From Lachnospiraceae bacterium (GTDB lineage Bacteria > Bacillota > Clostridia > Lachnospirales > Lachnospiraceae), in NCBI GenBank assembly GCA_014804225.1, contig JAAVAF010000024.1:1-8810 (forward strand): a DNA stretch of 8,810 nt. The letters are read 5' to 3'. The notes under the pieces were generated by a model that worked only from the letters and a program-made list of their open reading frames with translations, was not told the DNA's origin and did no database searches. This document shows, piece by piece, positions 1-5,883 of the stretch. Made by a program: the position numbers and the translations under genes. Position 1 is the stretch's first letter. Every line of letters starts with the position of its first letter.

Positions 1-134
1 TAAAAATACCTCCACTTTCTTTGAATTATTGTATCACGTATTTCTGGGGTAGTGTTACAACTTTAGTATACCATCTCAATTTTTGCTGCGTGTAAACGCA
101 GAATCTACCTTACAAAAATCGTGCGCATCAATAT
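1..134 (-). promoter_or_regulatory. Leader of an off-window minus-strand gene with two extended -10 boxes and an SD
   Basis: Read on the minus strand, this stretch has two extended -10 boxes: TGGTATACT (65-73) and TGATACAAT (28-36). Neither has a good -35 at 17 bp; TTGTAA (55-60) lies 21 bp from the second. A GGAGG Shine-Dalgarno sits at 9-13, followed by seven T/A bases and an A at position 1. That A could be the first base of an ATG just outside the window. A 6-bp perfect stem (86-91 with 96-101) lies upstream but has no U-tract on either strand, so it is not a standard terminator. The downstream gene is unseen. In elements of this type it could be another mobility or cargo gene, but that is a guess. 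Confidence 0.4.
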
Positions 135-536
135 TTAGTGATAGCAGTAGACAATATCTTGGAGAACCACTTCCTCTGCCATTGCCTTAGCCTGTTCCCG
201 AAGCTGCCACATTTCCATTGTAGATTCCGGATTCTCCGGTTTATGCTTCTGTAAATACTGCTGCATAATCCTGTCCAGCAGTTCGTTAGCTTCCTCATTT
301 ACTTCCGCTGCCTTTTTCTTCAACTGCCCAAAACGAACCAGATGATAATATCTCTCCGGCTGGTTTTCTTTCAGATACTTTTTCCATAAATCTCCGTATT
401 TTCCTGAAAAGGTATTCTGCATCGCTTCTGTTTCTTCTTCGCCAATACGGATATTAGGATATAAGATACCGTCTTTCTCAGTGTAAGTGCCGCCCATCTG
501 TTCAAATATTGATAATTCTTTTTTCTTTCTACCCAT
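135..536 (-). CDS. tnpV: TnpV family transposon-encoded protein
   Basis: A 133-residue protein resembling TnpV, a small protein of unknown biochemical role carried by clostridial mobilizable and integrative elements of the Tn4451 kind. Visible family features are the N-terminal MGGTYTEKDGILYPNI segment, the central GKYGDLWKKYLKE and ERYYHLVRFGQL stretches, and a C-terminal charged helix ending in an EEVVLQDIVY-type sequence. The protein is highly charged with no membrane segment or signal peptide. The start at 536 is chosen because GGAGGA (544-549) lies 7 bp upstream. The open frame continues 28 codons further, but that part overlaps parB and lacks family similarity. It follows parB by 25 bp on the same strand, so the two are probably co-transcribed. 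TnpV is not a transposase, and its presence marks mobile DNA rather than assigning a function. Confidence 0.82.
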   Translation of the reverse strand: MGRKKKELSIFEQMGGTYTEKDGILYPNIRIGEEETEAMQNTFSGKYGDLWKKYLKENQPERYYHLVRFGQLKKKAAEVNEEANELLDRIMQQYLQKHKPENPESTMEMWQLREQAKAMAEEVVLQDIVYCYH

Positions 537-561
537 AACTTTATCCTCCAATCTTCTGTTT

Positions 562-1518
562 CTATCGTGATTTTTCCGCTCTTTTAGCTGAACGGTTATG
601 AATACCTGTCTGTTTTTCATGCCAATCCCTAACCAGTTTTTCTATCAATTCCACTTTCTGCTTTGGTGTGAAATCTGCGGGAAAATATTGCGATAATGAA
701 TCTGCCCTAATTTTAATCTGTTCTCTCTGATTTGCTTTTTCCTCTCCCAAAATATCATACATTTTATCCATATCAATCCCCTCTGACTGACTCAGGCGTT
801 TCATCCGGTTTGCCTGTGAAAGAGACGGTGTACACTGCTCCAAATCCATCACCGCATGAAGCTCATACTGTTCTTCTTCCTTCAGATAAGAAAGTTCCAC
901 TGCTATGGTAAACGCTATTTTCCCTTCATCTACCATATCAAGGATTTTAGGAATAAGATTTGTCAGACGGATATACCTTGCAATCTGATTCCGGCTCTCT
1001 CCAACCTGTTTTGCTAAAAGCTCATCAGAACGAAGTGTGGGCTTTCCGTTTTCTCCCACATCCTTTGACAGCTTTGTCCCAACTTGGGACATAGGCCCAA
1101 TAAGTTTCTTTCCCTGCTGCTTCATGGCTTCCAACTTCATTTTATAAGCATAAGCTTTCTCGCTAGGCATGATATGCTCCCGCTGTAAATTACTGTCCAC
1201 CATCGCGATCGTTGCTTCTATATCATCCATCTGCACAATCATCCCGGGAACCGTGTCTATGCCTGCCCATTCACTGGCTGCTTTTCTCCTGTGCCCTGCG
1301 ATAATTTCATACCCCGATCCTCTTGGGTTTGGTCTTACAATCAAGGGAACAAGCACTCCCTTATCCTCAATACTTTTTGATAATTCAAAAAGCTGCATAT
1401 CATGCTCTACCTTGAACGGATGCCCCTGAAAATCATGCAGGTCGCTAATCTTTACATTTTCCGTCTGTACATTGTGGTCGAAAATCCCACATATACTCTT
1501 TTTGCTTGTCTGCTCCAT
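562..1518 (-). CDS. ParB/Spo0J-family protein of a mobile element
   Basis: A 318-residue ParB-like protein. The N-terminal ParB/sulfiredoxin-fold domain spans about residues 20-115. It contains the GYEIIAGHRRKAA motif (about 69-81), which in ParB proteins is part of the CTP-binding site, and the box II sequence SNLQREHIMPSEKA (about 109-122). A helix-turn-helix DNA-binding region follows (ELLAKQVGESRNQIARYIRLTNL, about 166-188). The C-terminal 120 residues are charged and I do not recognise them. Such proteins bind a parS-like site and slide as clamps to promote segregation; some mobile-element homologues act as regulators instead. No parA lies next to it here. The start at 1518 is chosen because AGGAGG (1527-1532) is 8 bp upstream; an in-frame ATG at 1611 has no comparable signal and would add 31 unfamiliar residues. 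It leads a probable parB-tnpV operon. Confidence 0.85.
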   Translation of the reverse strand: MEQTSKKSICGIFDHNVQTENVKISDLHDFQGHPFKVEHDMQLFELSKSIEDKGVLVPLIVRPNPRGSGYEIIAGHRRKAASEWAGIDTVPGMIVQMDDIEATIAMVDSNLQREHIMPSEKAYAYKMKLEAMKQQGKKLIGPMSQVGTKLSKDVGENGKPTLRSDELLAKQVGESRNQIARYIRLTNLIPKILDMVDEGKIAFTIAVELSYLKEEEQYELHAVMDLEQCTPSLSQANRMKRLSQSEGIDMDKMYDILGEEKANQREQIKIRADSLSQYFPADFTPKQKVELIEKLVRDWHEKQTGIHNRSAKRAEKSR

Positions 1519-1526
1519 CTGTTTGT

Positions 1527-1532
1527 CCTCCT
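1527..1532 (-). promoter_or_regulatory. Shine-Dalgarno of parB
   Basis: AGGAGG on the minus strand, 8 bp before the ATG at 1518. It decides the parB start against the upstream in-frame ATG at 1611. Confidence 0.8.
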
Positions 1533-1707
1533 GCCTTCTAATTTGGTTATCAAGGTGTCTGATGAATACCGGCAGTTCTAACATCAAAAAGGACCGCCTG
1601 CTCCACACCATAAAGATATAGAAAACAAGCGGCCTTTCGGCTTACCTATTATTCAGTTGTTGATAAGATTTTTCTGTAAGGATTGAATTTATGAACAATA
1701 CTTTTTT

Positions 1708-1742
1708 GTGTCCACTCATACGAGTTCCATAACTACGGACAC
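1708..1742. repeat. Composite inverted repeat
   Basis: Outer arms GTGTCC (1708-1713) and GGACAC (1737-1742) are perfect complements. Inside lies a second inverted repeat, ACTC-ATAC-GAGT (1714-1725), directly next to the left outer arm. A run of six T (plus strand) precedes the structure, so a transcript in neither direction has a U-tract after it, and an ordinary terminator is unlikely. It sits between the mobile-element genes and rlmD. It could be an end or recombinase-binding sequence of the element, which is inference from position only. Confidence 0.5.
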
Positions 1743-1799
1743 TTTAATCTCGTGAGAAATCTCTTTTTTCTTCCCGATTTCAGGTGTTCGGTTAAACTT

Positions 1800-1834
1800 A
1801 AAAATCCTCGCAAAGTGCGTAAATTCAAGGATTT
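1800..1834 (-). terminator. Possible rlmD terminator
   Basis: Immediately after the rlmD stop on the minus strand, AAATCCT (1828-1834) can pair with AGGATTT (1802-1808), with an inner CGCA-CTT-TGCG hairpin. The structure ends in five T (1800-1804). The loop is asymmetric and the stem AT-rich, so it is a weak candidate. Confidence 0.35.
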
Positions 1835-3226
1835 CTACGAACTCACCCTTTGTAGACAACATGCGACTTCCACATGCACCGTATGCGGAAACATATCCAC
1901 CGGACAAATCCTCTTTAACTCATACCCATTCGCACACAAATACTTCAAGTCCCGCGCCAGCGTCGCACTATCACAACTTACATAAACAATCTTCGCCGGT
2001 GCCATTTTCACCATCGTCGCAAGGCATTCCTCATCACAGCCCTTCCTGGGCGGATCCACACAAATGACATCCGCACAAATCCCTTTCTCCTCATACAGCC
2101 TCGGAAGCATTTCCTCCGCCTTCCCCACATAAAATTCCGCATTATCAATTTGATTACGCTCCGCATTCTTTCTCGCATCATCAATCGCTTGTTCCACAAT
2201 CTCTATTCCATAAACCATTTTCGCTTTTTTTGCCATAAAGAGGCTTATTGTGCCAATACCGCAATATAAATCACAAACAGTTTCCTTTCCGGTAAGTCCT
2301 GCATATTCCAGTGCCAGACGATAAAGCTTCTCCGTCTGTATGGGATTCACCTGATAAAACGACATTGGTGAAATGAAAAAAGAAATGCCATCAATAACAT
2401 CCGTTATTATATCTTCTCCCCAAATTGTCCGGCATGTCCTGCCCATAATAACATTCGTCTTTTCCTTATTAATATTAACAGATATACTCGCCATACCCTT
2501 GATTGCCGCTAACGCATCCACCAGTTTATCCTGATGCGGAAGCGCATCGCAATTGATCACAATGCACACCATGATTTCGCCTATGGCAAATCCCTTCCGT
2601 ATCAAAATATGCCGTACGACACCCTCACCTGTCGTTTCATGATAAGGCGCTACCCGATTCTCCCTCATATATTGAAGAACCGCTTCCAGAATATCCCGAT
2701 TCTCCTCCACGCCAAGCGCACAATCCGTATTCGATATAATCGTATGCGTTCTTCCCGCATAGAACCCGGCGATAATCTCTCCTTCCTTTGTTTCCCCCAC
2801 CGGGAACTGCGCTTTGTTTCGATAATGATAAGGAGCCGCCTCCAGTGTATCCATACCGACAATCGGCTCCATAACGCGATTCAATAATTCGGACGGAAAA
2901 CCTCCAATACGCTGTAAGTTGTTCCGCACCTTGTCTTCTTTAAATAACAATTGTTTTTTATAACTCAACGCCTGTATCTGACATCCGCCACACTGTTTAT
3001 GATATCGACATCTCGGTTCTACACGCTCTGTTGACGGTGTGACAATACGCATCAGCCTTGCGTAAGCATAACCTTTTTTCACTTTCATAATTTTTGCTTC
3101 TACCACATCACCGATCACCGCATCTTTTACAAAAAACGTAAATCCGTCAATTTTTCCGATGCCTTCACCATCGATTCCCATATCTTCGATAACAACTGTT
3201 ATTAAATCTTCTTTTTTGTATTCCAC
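1835..3226 (-). CDS. rlmD: 23S rRNA (uracil-C5)-methyltransferase, RlmD/RlmCD type
   Basis: A 463-residue SAM-dependent RNA methyltransferase that makes m5U in 23S rRNA. The position is U1939 in E. coli RumA/RlmD; Gram-positive RlmCD also modifies U747. A TRAM RNA-binding domain covers about residues 3-62. Cysteines 73, 79, 82 and 169 fit the [4Fe-4S] ligand pattern (C-x5-C-x2-C...C). The SAM-binding motif DLYCGIGTISLF is at 319-330 and VDPPRKG at 390-396. The nucleophile is Cys418 in VSCDSATLARD. Glu453 in HTVHVE is the general base; its 35-residue spacing from Cys418 equals Cys389-Glu424 in E. coli RumA. The length is normal. The start is GTG, with GGTGAG 9 bp upstream. It lies 41 bp after yhaM and is probably co-transcribed. 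After Glu453 only ten residues remain (VACCLQRVSS), and mobile DNA follows directly. Confidence 0.93.
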   Translation of the reverse strand: MEYKKEDLITVVIEDMGIDGEGIGKIDGFTFFVKDAVIGDVVEAKIMKVKKGYAYARLMRIVTPSTERVEPRCRYHKQCGGCQIQALSYKKQLLFKEDKVRNNLQRIGGFPSELLNRVMEPIVGMDTLEAAPYHYRNKAQFPVGETKEGEIIAGFYAGRTHTIISNTDCALGVEENRDILEAVLQYMRENRVAPYHETTGEGVVRHILIRKGFAIGEIMVCIVINCDALPHQDKLVDALAAIKGMASISVNINKEKTNVIMGRTCRTIWGEDIITDVIDGISFFISPMSFYQVNPIQTEKLYRLALEYAGLTGKETVCDLYCGIGTISLFMAKKAKMVYGIEIVEQAIDDARKNAERNQIDNAEFYVGKAEEMLPRLYEEKGICADVICVDPPRKGCDEECLATMVKMAPAKIVYVSCDSATLARDLKYLCANGYELKRICPVDMFPHTVHVEVACCLQRVSS

Positions 3227-3267
3227 TTCTCTTATCTCACCCTGATTCCTTCTTCATCCACAAACCT

Positions 3268-4206
3268 TTATACCGTTCCTCGCAAATTTGACTCAAATAA
3301 CCTGTTAAAACCAAGCCATCCCGTGTCCTGCGCTGACTCAAGAAGCTCCGTAAAGGTTTCCAGTTTTGCATCCGTATTATCGGCATAATTCAACGCCACT
3401 GCCTCTACAATCGCCGGTTTCTTGGGTGAGCCAAACTCATATTCCCCATGATGCGAAAGAATACAATGCTTCAACTCCATCTCCAGCATAGGCGGAAAAC
3501 CTGGAATTTCCCTGACCTTTTCTCCAATCATCTCAGAGCCCATGACAATATGCCCCAAAAACTGTCCCTCGTCTGTATAGTCGTTTTCCGGAAATGCGCT
3601 AATCTCCTTAATCTTTCCAATGTCGTGACAAATCGCAGCAGTCAAAAGCAAATCTCTTTTCAAAATGGGATATGCCGTGCAATAATATTCACAAAGCTTT
3701 GTCACACCAAGCGTATGCTCTAACAGCCCACCAATAAACCCATGATGAACCGATTTCGCGGCCGATGCCTTTTTAAAACGCTCCGCAAACACTTTGTCCT
3801 CCACAAAAAATTTCCGAAGCAGCGCGTTCAAATATGTATCCTCTATCTCGTCTATGATTTTCAAAAGCTCCGCAAACATTTTGTCAAGGTCTTTTCTGCT
3901 GACAGGCATATATTCCCGCTCATCATACTCGCCCTCCGCGCACTTTCGCACGCGCTTCACATTCACTTGCAAAGCCCCGTTAAAACTCGTAACATCGCCG
4001 TAAACCTCAATATAATCCATCGCGTCAAAATCGGCAATCCCCGCATTATTCGGGTCCCATATTTTTGCGTCCAAGGTTCCTGTCTTATCCTGTAAAATCA
4101 CGTTGTCATAGTTTTTGCCGTTTTTTGTTACCGCAGAACTTTTAAATTTACAAAAATAAATATCAAAAACTCTGTCGCCGTCTTTATAATCCTTGATATA
4201 TTTCAT
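3268..4206 (-). CDS. yhaM: 3'-5' exoribonuclease YhaM
   Basis: A 312-residue YhaM-family protein, close to the 314 residues of B. subtilis YhaM. An N-terminal OB-fold nucleic-acid-binding domain (about 10-85) is followed by an HD phosphohydrolase domain (about 155-285). Putative metal ligands are His164 (LLEHT), the His194-Asp195 pair (ICHDIGK), His219 (GHIVMG), His252/His253 (SHHGEYE) and Asp276 (YADNTDAK). Family members are metal-dependent 3'-5' exonucleases that trim short RNA and single-stranded DNA tails. The C-terminal GFNRLFESNLR is typical of the family. The start at 4206 is chosen for GGAGG (4213-4217), 6 bp upstream; the frame extends 16 codons further through a hairpin region and is not expected to be translated. 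It sits between the HtrA-like gene and rlmD on the same strand, as part of an RNA-maintenance cluster. Confidence 0.93.
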   Translation of the reverse strand: MKYIKDYKDGDRVFDIYFCKFKSSAVTKNGKNYDNVILQDKTGTLDAKIWDPNNAGIADFDAMDYIEVYGDVTSFNGALQVNVKRVRKCAEGEYDEREYMPVSRKDLDKMFAELLKIIDEIEDTYLNALLRKFFVEDKVFAERFKKASAAKSVHHGFIGGLLEHTLGVTKLCEYYCTAYPILKRDLLLTAAICHDIGKIKEISAFPENDYTDEGQFLGHIVMGSEMIGEKVREIPGFPPMLEMELKHCILSHHGEYEFGSPKKPAIVEAVALNYADNTDAKLETFTELLESAQDTGWLGFNRLFESNLRGTV

Positions 4207-4234
4207 TTTAAACCTCCAATCGTCTCCAATTCCT

Positions 4235-4290
4235 GCGAATTTGTGCCTTTGCACAAATTTGCCGATTGAAAAATCTCCGATTTTTCAATC
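4235..4290. repeat. Twin perfect/near-perfect hairpins between the HtrA-like gene and yhaM
   Basis: Two adjacent inverted repeats. The first pairs 4235-4246 with 4251-4262, giving 12 bp including one G-T pair and a 4-nt loop. The second pairs GATTGAAAAATC (4264-4275) with GATTTTTCAATC (4279-4290), a perfect 12 bp with a 3-nt loop. One base separates them. On the minus strand, where transcription runs, no U-tract follows either stem, so neither is a classic terminator. They lie just after the upstream stop codon and before the yhaM Shine-Dalgarno. Possible roles are partial attenuation, mRNA processing or end protection, or a small dispersed palindromic repeat. Confidence 0.75.
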
Positions 4291-4300
4291 TATCCTTTTC

Positions 4301-5713
4301 TTAGTTTCTTAGTATTGGCTGTACTGTAAAAATAAGCTCTTTATAGGAATTCACATCTGCCCTGCGTACAACAATTTTGAGATTTCTCTCAATCGCCGCA
4401 TTGCGAAGTGCATTCATATAATCGGACGCATTGTATATCTCCTGGTCTCCCACCCCAACAATAATATCACCTCTTTGTATTCCGATTGTCATCGCGGGCG
4501 AATCCATATCAATCGCGTAAATATATGCGCCTTGCGGCAGTCCCATCTCGGTTCTTGCCTGTGTTGTGATATCCTGTGTATAAATACCAAGGTATGGTAT
4601 GTCCTCATCATTTGACAACTTTGTGATCATTCCTTTCAGCTCCGTTATTCCGATTGCTGAGAGCAAATTTTTTGTATCGGCATTGTTGTAGCTGTTTTCG
4701 AGGATTCCAATCACTTCACCATTGAGATTGACAAGGATTCCACTTGGATTTTCACTTGCGTAAATATCCGTCGTTATCAGTTTATATTCATTGTCCGGAA
4801 GTCCAACGTTATTTCCCTTTGATGTTACGATTCCATAACATACGTTATCGTTATATCCGAACAGATTTCCCACCGCAATTACAGGGGTGCCGATGATCCC
4901 TGACGATGCCGAGCTTCCGAGCGTCGCCACTGTCACGCGGTCAAGTGTCGTACCAGTCACATATTTTAAATCAACCGCAAGTACCGCAAGATTCGTAGCA
5001 ACATCATATTTTTTAATTGCTGCATCCGCATTTGCACCATTGCAGAACGTTATTCGTATGCTCTCCGCCGTATCAAGCGGCGCCTTTTTCGATAAAATCA
5101 AAAGCTCTTTGTTGTTGTTTGCAATCACGACTCCCGCAGTCGTACCCTCGCTCTGATATGTGTTGTTAAACCAATCCACATCAGAATGCAGCGCTGTCAC
5201 CGTCACCATACTGGAAGCAATTTCCCCATATGCCTTATACAGTTCCTCGTATTGACTCTGATATGGTCTTAACGCAAACGCACCCTCTTCCTCGTCGGGT
5301 TCATCTGCCGGAGGCGTATCATCTGGTTCATCCGGCACAATATCCGTTTCGTCCTGCGAAGCCTGTTGCGTGCTTTTCTCCGTGCCTGTCGTCACACTTT
5401 CCTCCTGACCGCTCTGCGTTGCGCCGCCCTCTGTCAACATATCCTCGGGCAGCATCTCCTTCTGCTCCTCCGGAAATGTCACCACTTCCGGCTCCTCCTC
5501 CGGATAAAGCCAGTTATTGAGCACAGGCTCCAACAATAAAAATGACAAACACGCAAGCAGTCCGAACAGCACTGCCATCATTGCCGTTATAATTGTCCTT
5601 TTAATGAGTTTCTTCTTATTAATAGGGCGCTCTTTTATCTTTTCCTGCAAAAAGTCAAAATCACTCGCCGTATCGTGCTGTTGCTGCTCCTCGTTCTTCT
5701 CCTGATCCGTCAT
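4301..5713 (-). CDS. Membrane-anchored HtrA-like PDZ protein, apparent pseudoprotease
   Basis: A 470-residue protein, counted from the ATG at 5713. A charged cytoplasmic N-terminus (KKKLIKR) leads into one membrane helix (about 39-62), then a Glu/Asp/Pro/Thr-rich, probably disordered linker (about 71-148), a trypsin-like S1C/HtrA fold (about 158-370) and a PDZ domain (about 371-465, with PYLGIY and SPAMTIGIQRGDIIVGVGD). The body should lie outside the membrane. The protease fold is recognisable but the triad is gone. The usual TNxHV segment reads ILSKKAP (about 206-212), DLAVL reads NLAVL (Asn241), and GNSGG reads ENPSG (321-325), with Pro323 at the Ser position. I infer a scaffold or ligand-binding role rather than proteolysis. 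A GTG at 5734 is an alternative start, but its GGAG lies only 2 bp away; the ATG has AAAGGAG 9 bp upstream. It is the first gene of the minus-strand cluster. Confidence 0.82.
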   Translation of the reverse strand: MTDQEKNEEQQQHDTASDFDFLQEKIKERPINKKKLIKRTIITAMMAVLFGLLACLSFLLLEPVLNNWLYPEEEPEVVTFPEEQKEMLPEDMLTEGGATQSGQEESVTTGTEKSTQQASQDETDIVPDEPDDTPPADEPDEEEGAFALRPYQSQYEELYKAYGEIASSMVTVTALHSDVDWFNNTYQSEGTTAGVVIANNNKELLILSKKAPLDTAESIRITFCNGANADAAIKKYDVATNLAVLAVDLKYVTGTTLDRVTVATLGSSASSGIIGTPVIAVGNLFGYNDNVCYGIVTSKGNNVGLPDNEYKLITTDIYASENPSGILVNLNGEVIGILENSYNNADTKNLLSAIGITELKGMITKLSNDEDIPYLGIYTQDITTQARTEMGLPQGAYIYAIDMDSPAMTIGIQRGDIIVGVGDQEIYNASDYMNALRNAAIERNLKIVVRRADVNSYKELIFTVQPILRN

Positions 5714-5758
5714 TCCATCATGCTCCTTTGCCACGACTCCTTTTTTGGTTCAATTTTA

Positions 5759-5787
5759 AGTATATCCGATAGCGAATGGGCGGTCAA
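5759..5787 (-). promoter_or_regulatory. Promoter of the HtrA-like/yhaM/rlmD cluster
   Basis: On the minus strand, TTGACC (-35, 5782-5787) and TATACT (-10, 5759-5764) are separated by 17 bp, a good match to the housekeeping sigma consensus. Transcription would start near 5752, leaving a leader of about 40 nt before the ATG at 5713. An additional TTGACA overlaps just upstream but at a poor spacing. Confidence 0.75.
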
Positions 5788-5798
5788 TGTCAAATTTT

Positions 5799-5827
5799 TT
5801 GCCTTATTCTTTCCGATATGTTATACT
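5799..5827 (+). promoter_or_regulatory. mutS2 promoter with extended -10
   Basis: TTGCCT (-35, 5799-5804) and TATACT (-10, 5822-5827) lie 17 bp apart. TG one base before the -10 gives an extended -10 (TGTTATACT). The start of transcription is predicted near 5834, for a leader of about 50 nt. The -35 boxes of this promoter and of the divergent one are only 11 bp apart, so the two RNA polymerase sites probably interfere or share a regulator. Confidence 0.75.
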
Positions 5828-5844
5828 AAGATATGCTATACAAA
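5815..5844 (+). repeat. 15-bp tandem repeat duplicating the extended -10 box
   Basis: GATATGTTATACTAA (5815-5829) is followed at once by GATATGCTATACAAA (5830-5844), matching at 13 of 15 positions. Each copy contains a TGnTATAC extended -10. The second copy has no evident -35 at 17 bp. Confidence 0.7.
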
Positions 5845-5873
5845 TTAAGAAACGATTCGATTTTTTGAAAAAT

Positions 5874-5878
5874 GGGGA
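5874..5878 (+). promoter_or_regulatory. Shine-Dalgarno that decides the mutS2 start
   Basis: GGGGA, 5 bp before the ATG at 5884. The in-frame ATG at 5872 overlaps this site and has no Shine-Dalgarno of its own. Confidence 0.65.
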
Positions 5879-5883
5879 CTATT

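Larger units (their letters stand above)
1519..1834. other. Gene-free stretch between the mobile element and rlmD
   Basis: This 316-bp stretch contains no convincing gene. Open frames across it (for example minus strand 1907-1716, and a start-less minus-strand frame ending near 1550) are short, lack ribosome binding sites and show no domain. It holds the parB Shine-Dalgarno, a small GCC-GAAA-GGC hairpin near 1630-1643 with a T-rich stretch after it on the minus strand, a composite inverted repeat at 1708-1742, and a terminator-like stem directly after rlmD. I infer that the edge of the integrated element lies here or in the last codons of rlmD, but I cannot place it exactly without an empty-site sequence. 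Confidence 0.5.

Noticed and set aside
86..101. Stem CTGCGT/ACGCAG as the tnpV terminator
   Set aside because: The 6-bp stem is followed by A-rich, not T-rich, sequence on the minus strand and by no T-run on the plus strand.
537..620. Upstream extension of TnpV by 28 residues
   Set aside because: It overlaps the end of parB, while GGAGGA at 544-549 fits the ATG at 536.
1519..1611. Upstream extension of the ParB-like protein by 31 residues
   Set aside because: The AGGAGG at 1527-1532 fits the ATG at 1518, and the extension has no ParB-like sequence.
1627..1643. GCC-GAAA-GGC hairpin as a strong terminator
   Set aside because: The stem is only three perfect pairs, or four with bulges, and the T-rich tail is interrupted.
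1716..1907. A 63-codon minus-strand open frame across the end of rlmD
   Set aside because: It overlaps rlmD in another frame, has no Shine-Dalgarno and no recognisable domain. It shows only that the junction region lacks stops in this frame.
4207..4254. Upstream extension of YhaM by 16 residues
   Set aside because: It would be translated from the hairpin stem. The ATG at 4206 has GGAGG at ideal spacing, and MKYIKDYKDGDRV is a typical family start.
5230..5520. A plus-strand open frame rich in Pro and Ser opposite the HtrA-like gene
   Set aside because: It is the antisense of the Asp/Glu/Pro/Thr-rich linker; composition explains the open frame, and there is no Shine-Dalgarno or domain.
5799..5827. 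Riboswitch or long structured leader upstream of mutS2
   Set aside because: The predicted leader is about 50 nt and shows no recognisable aptamer pattern.
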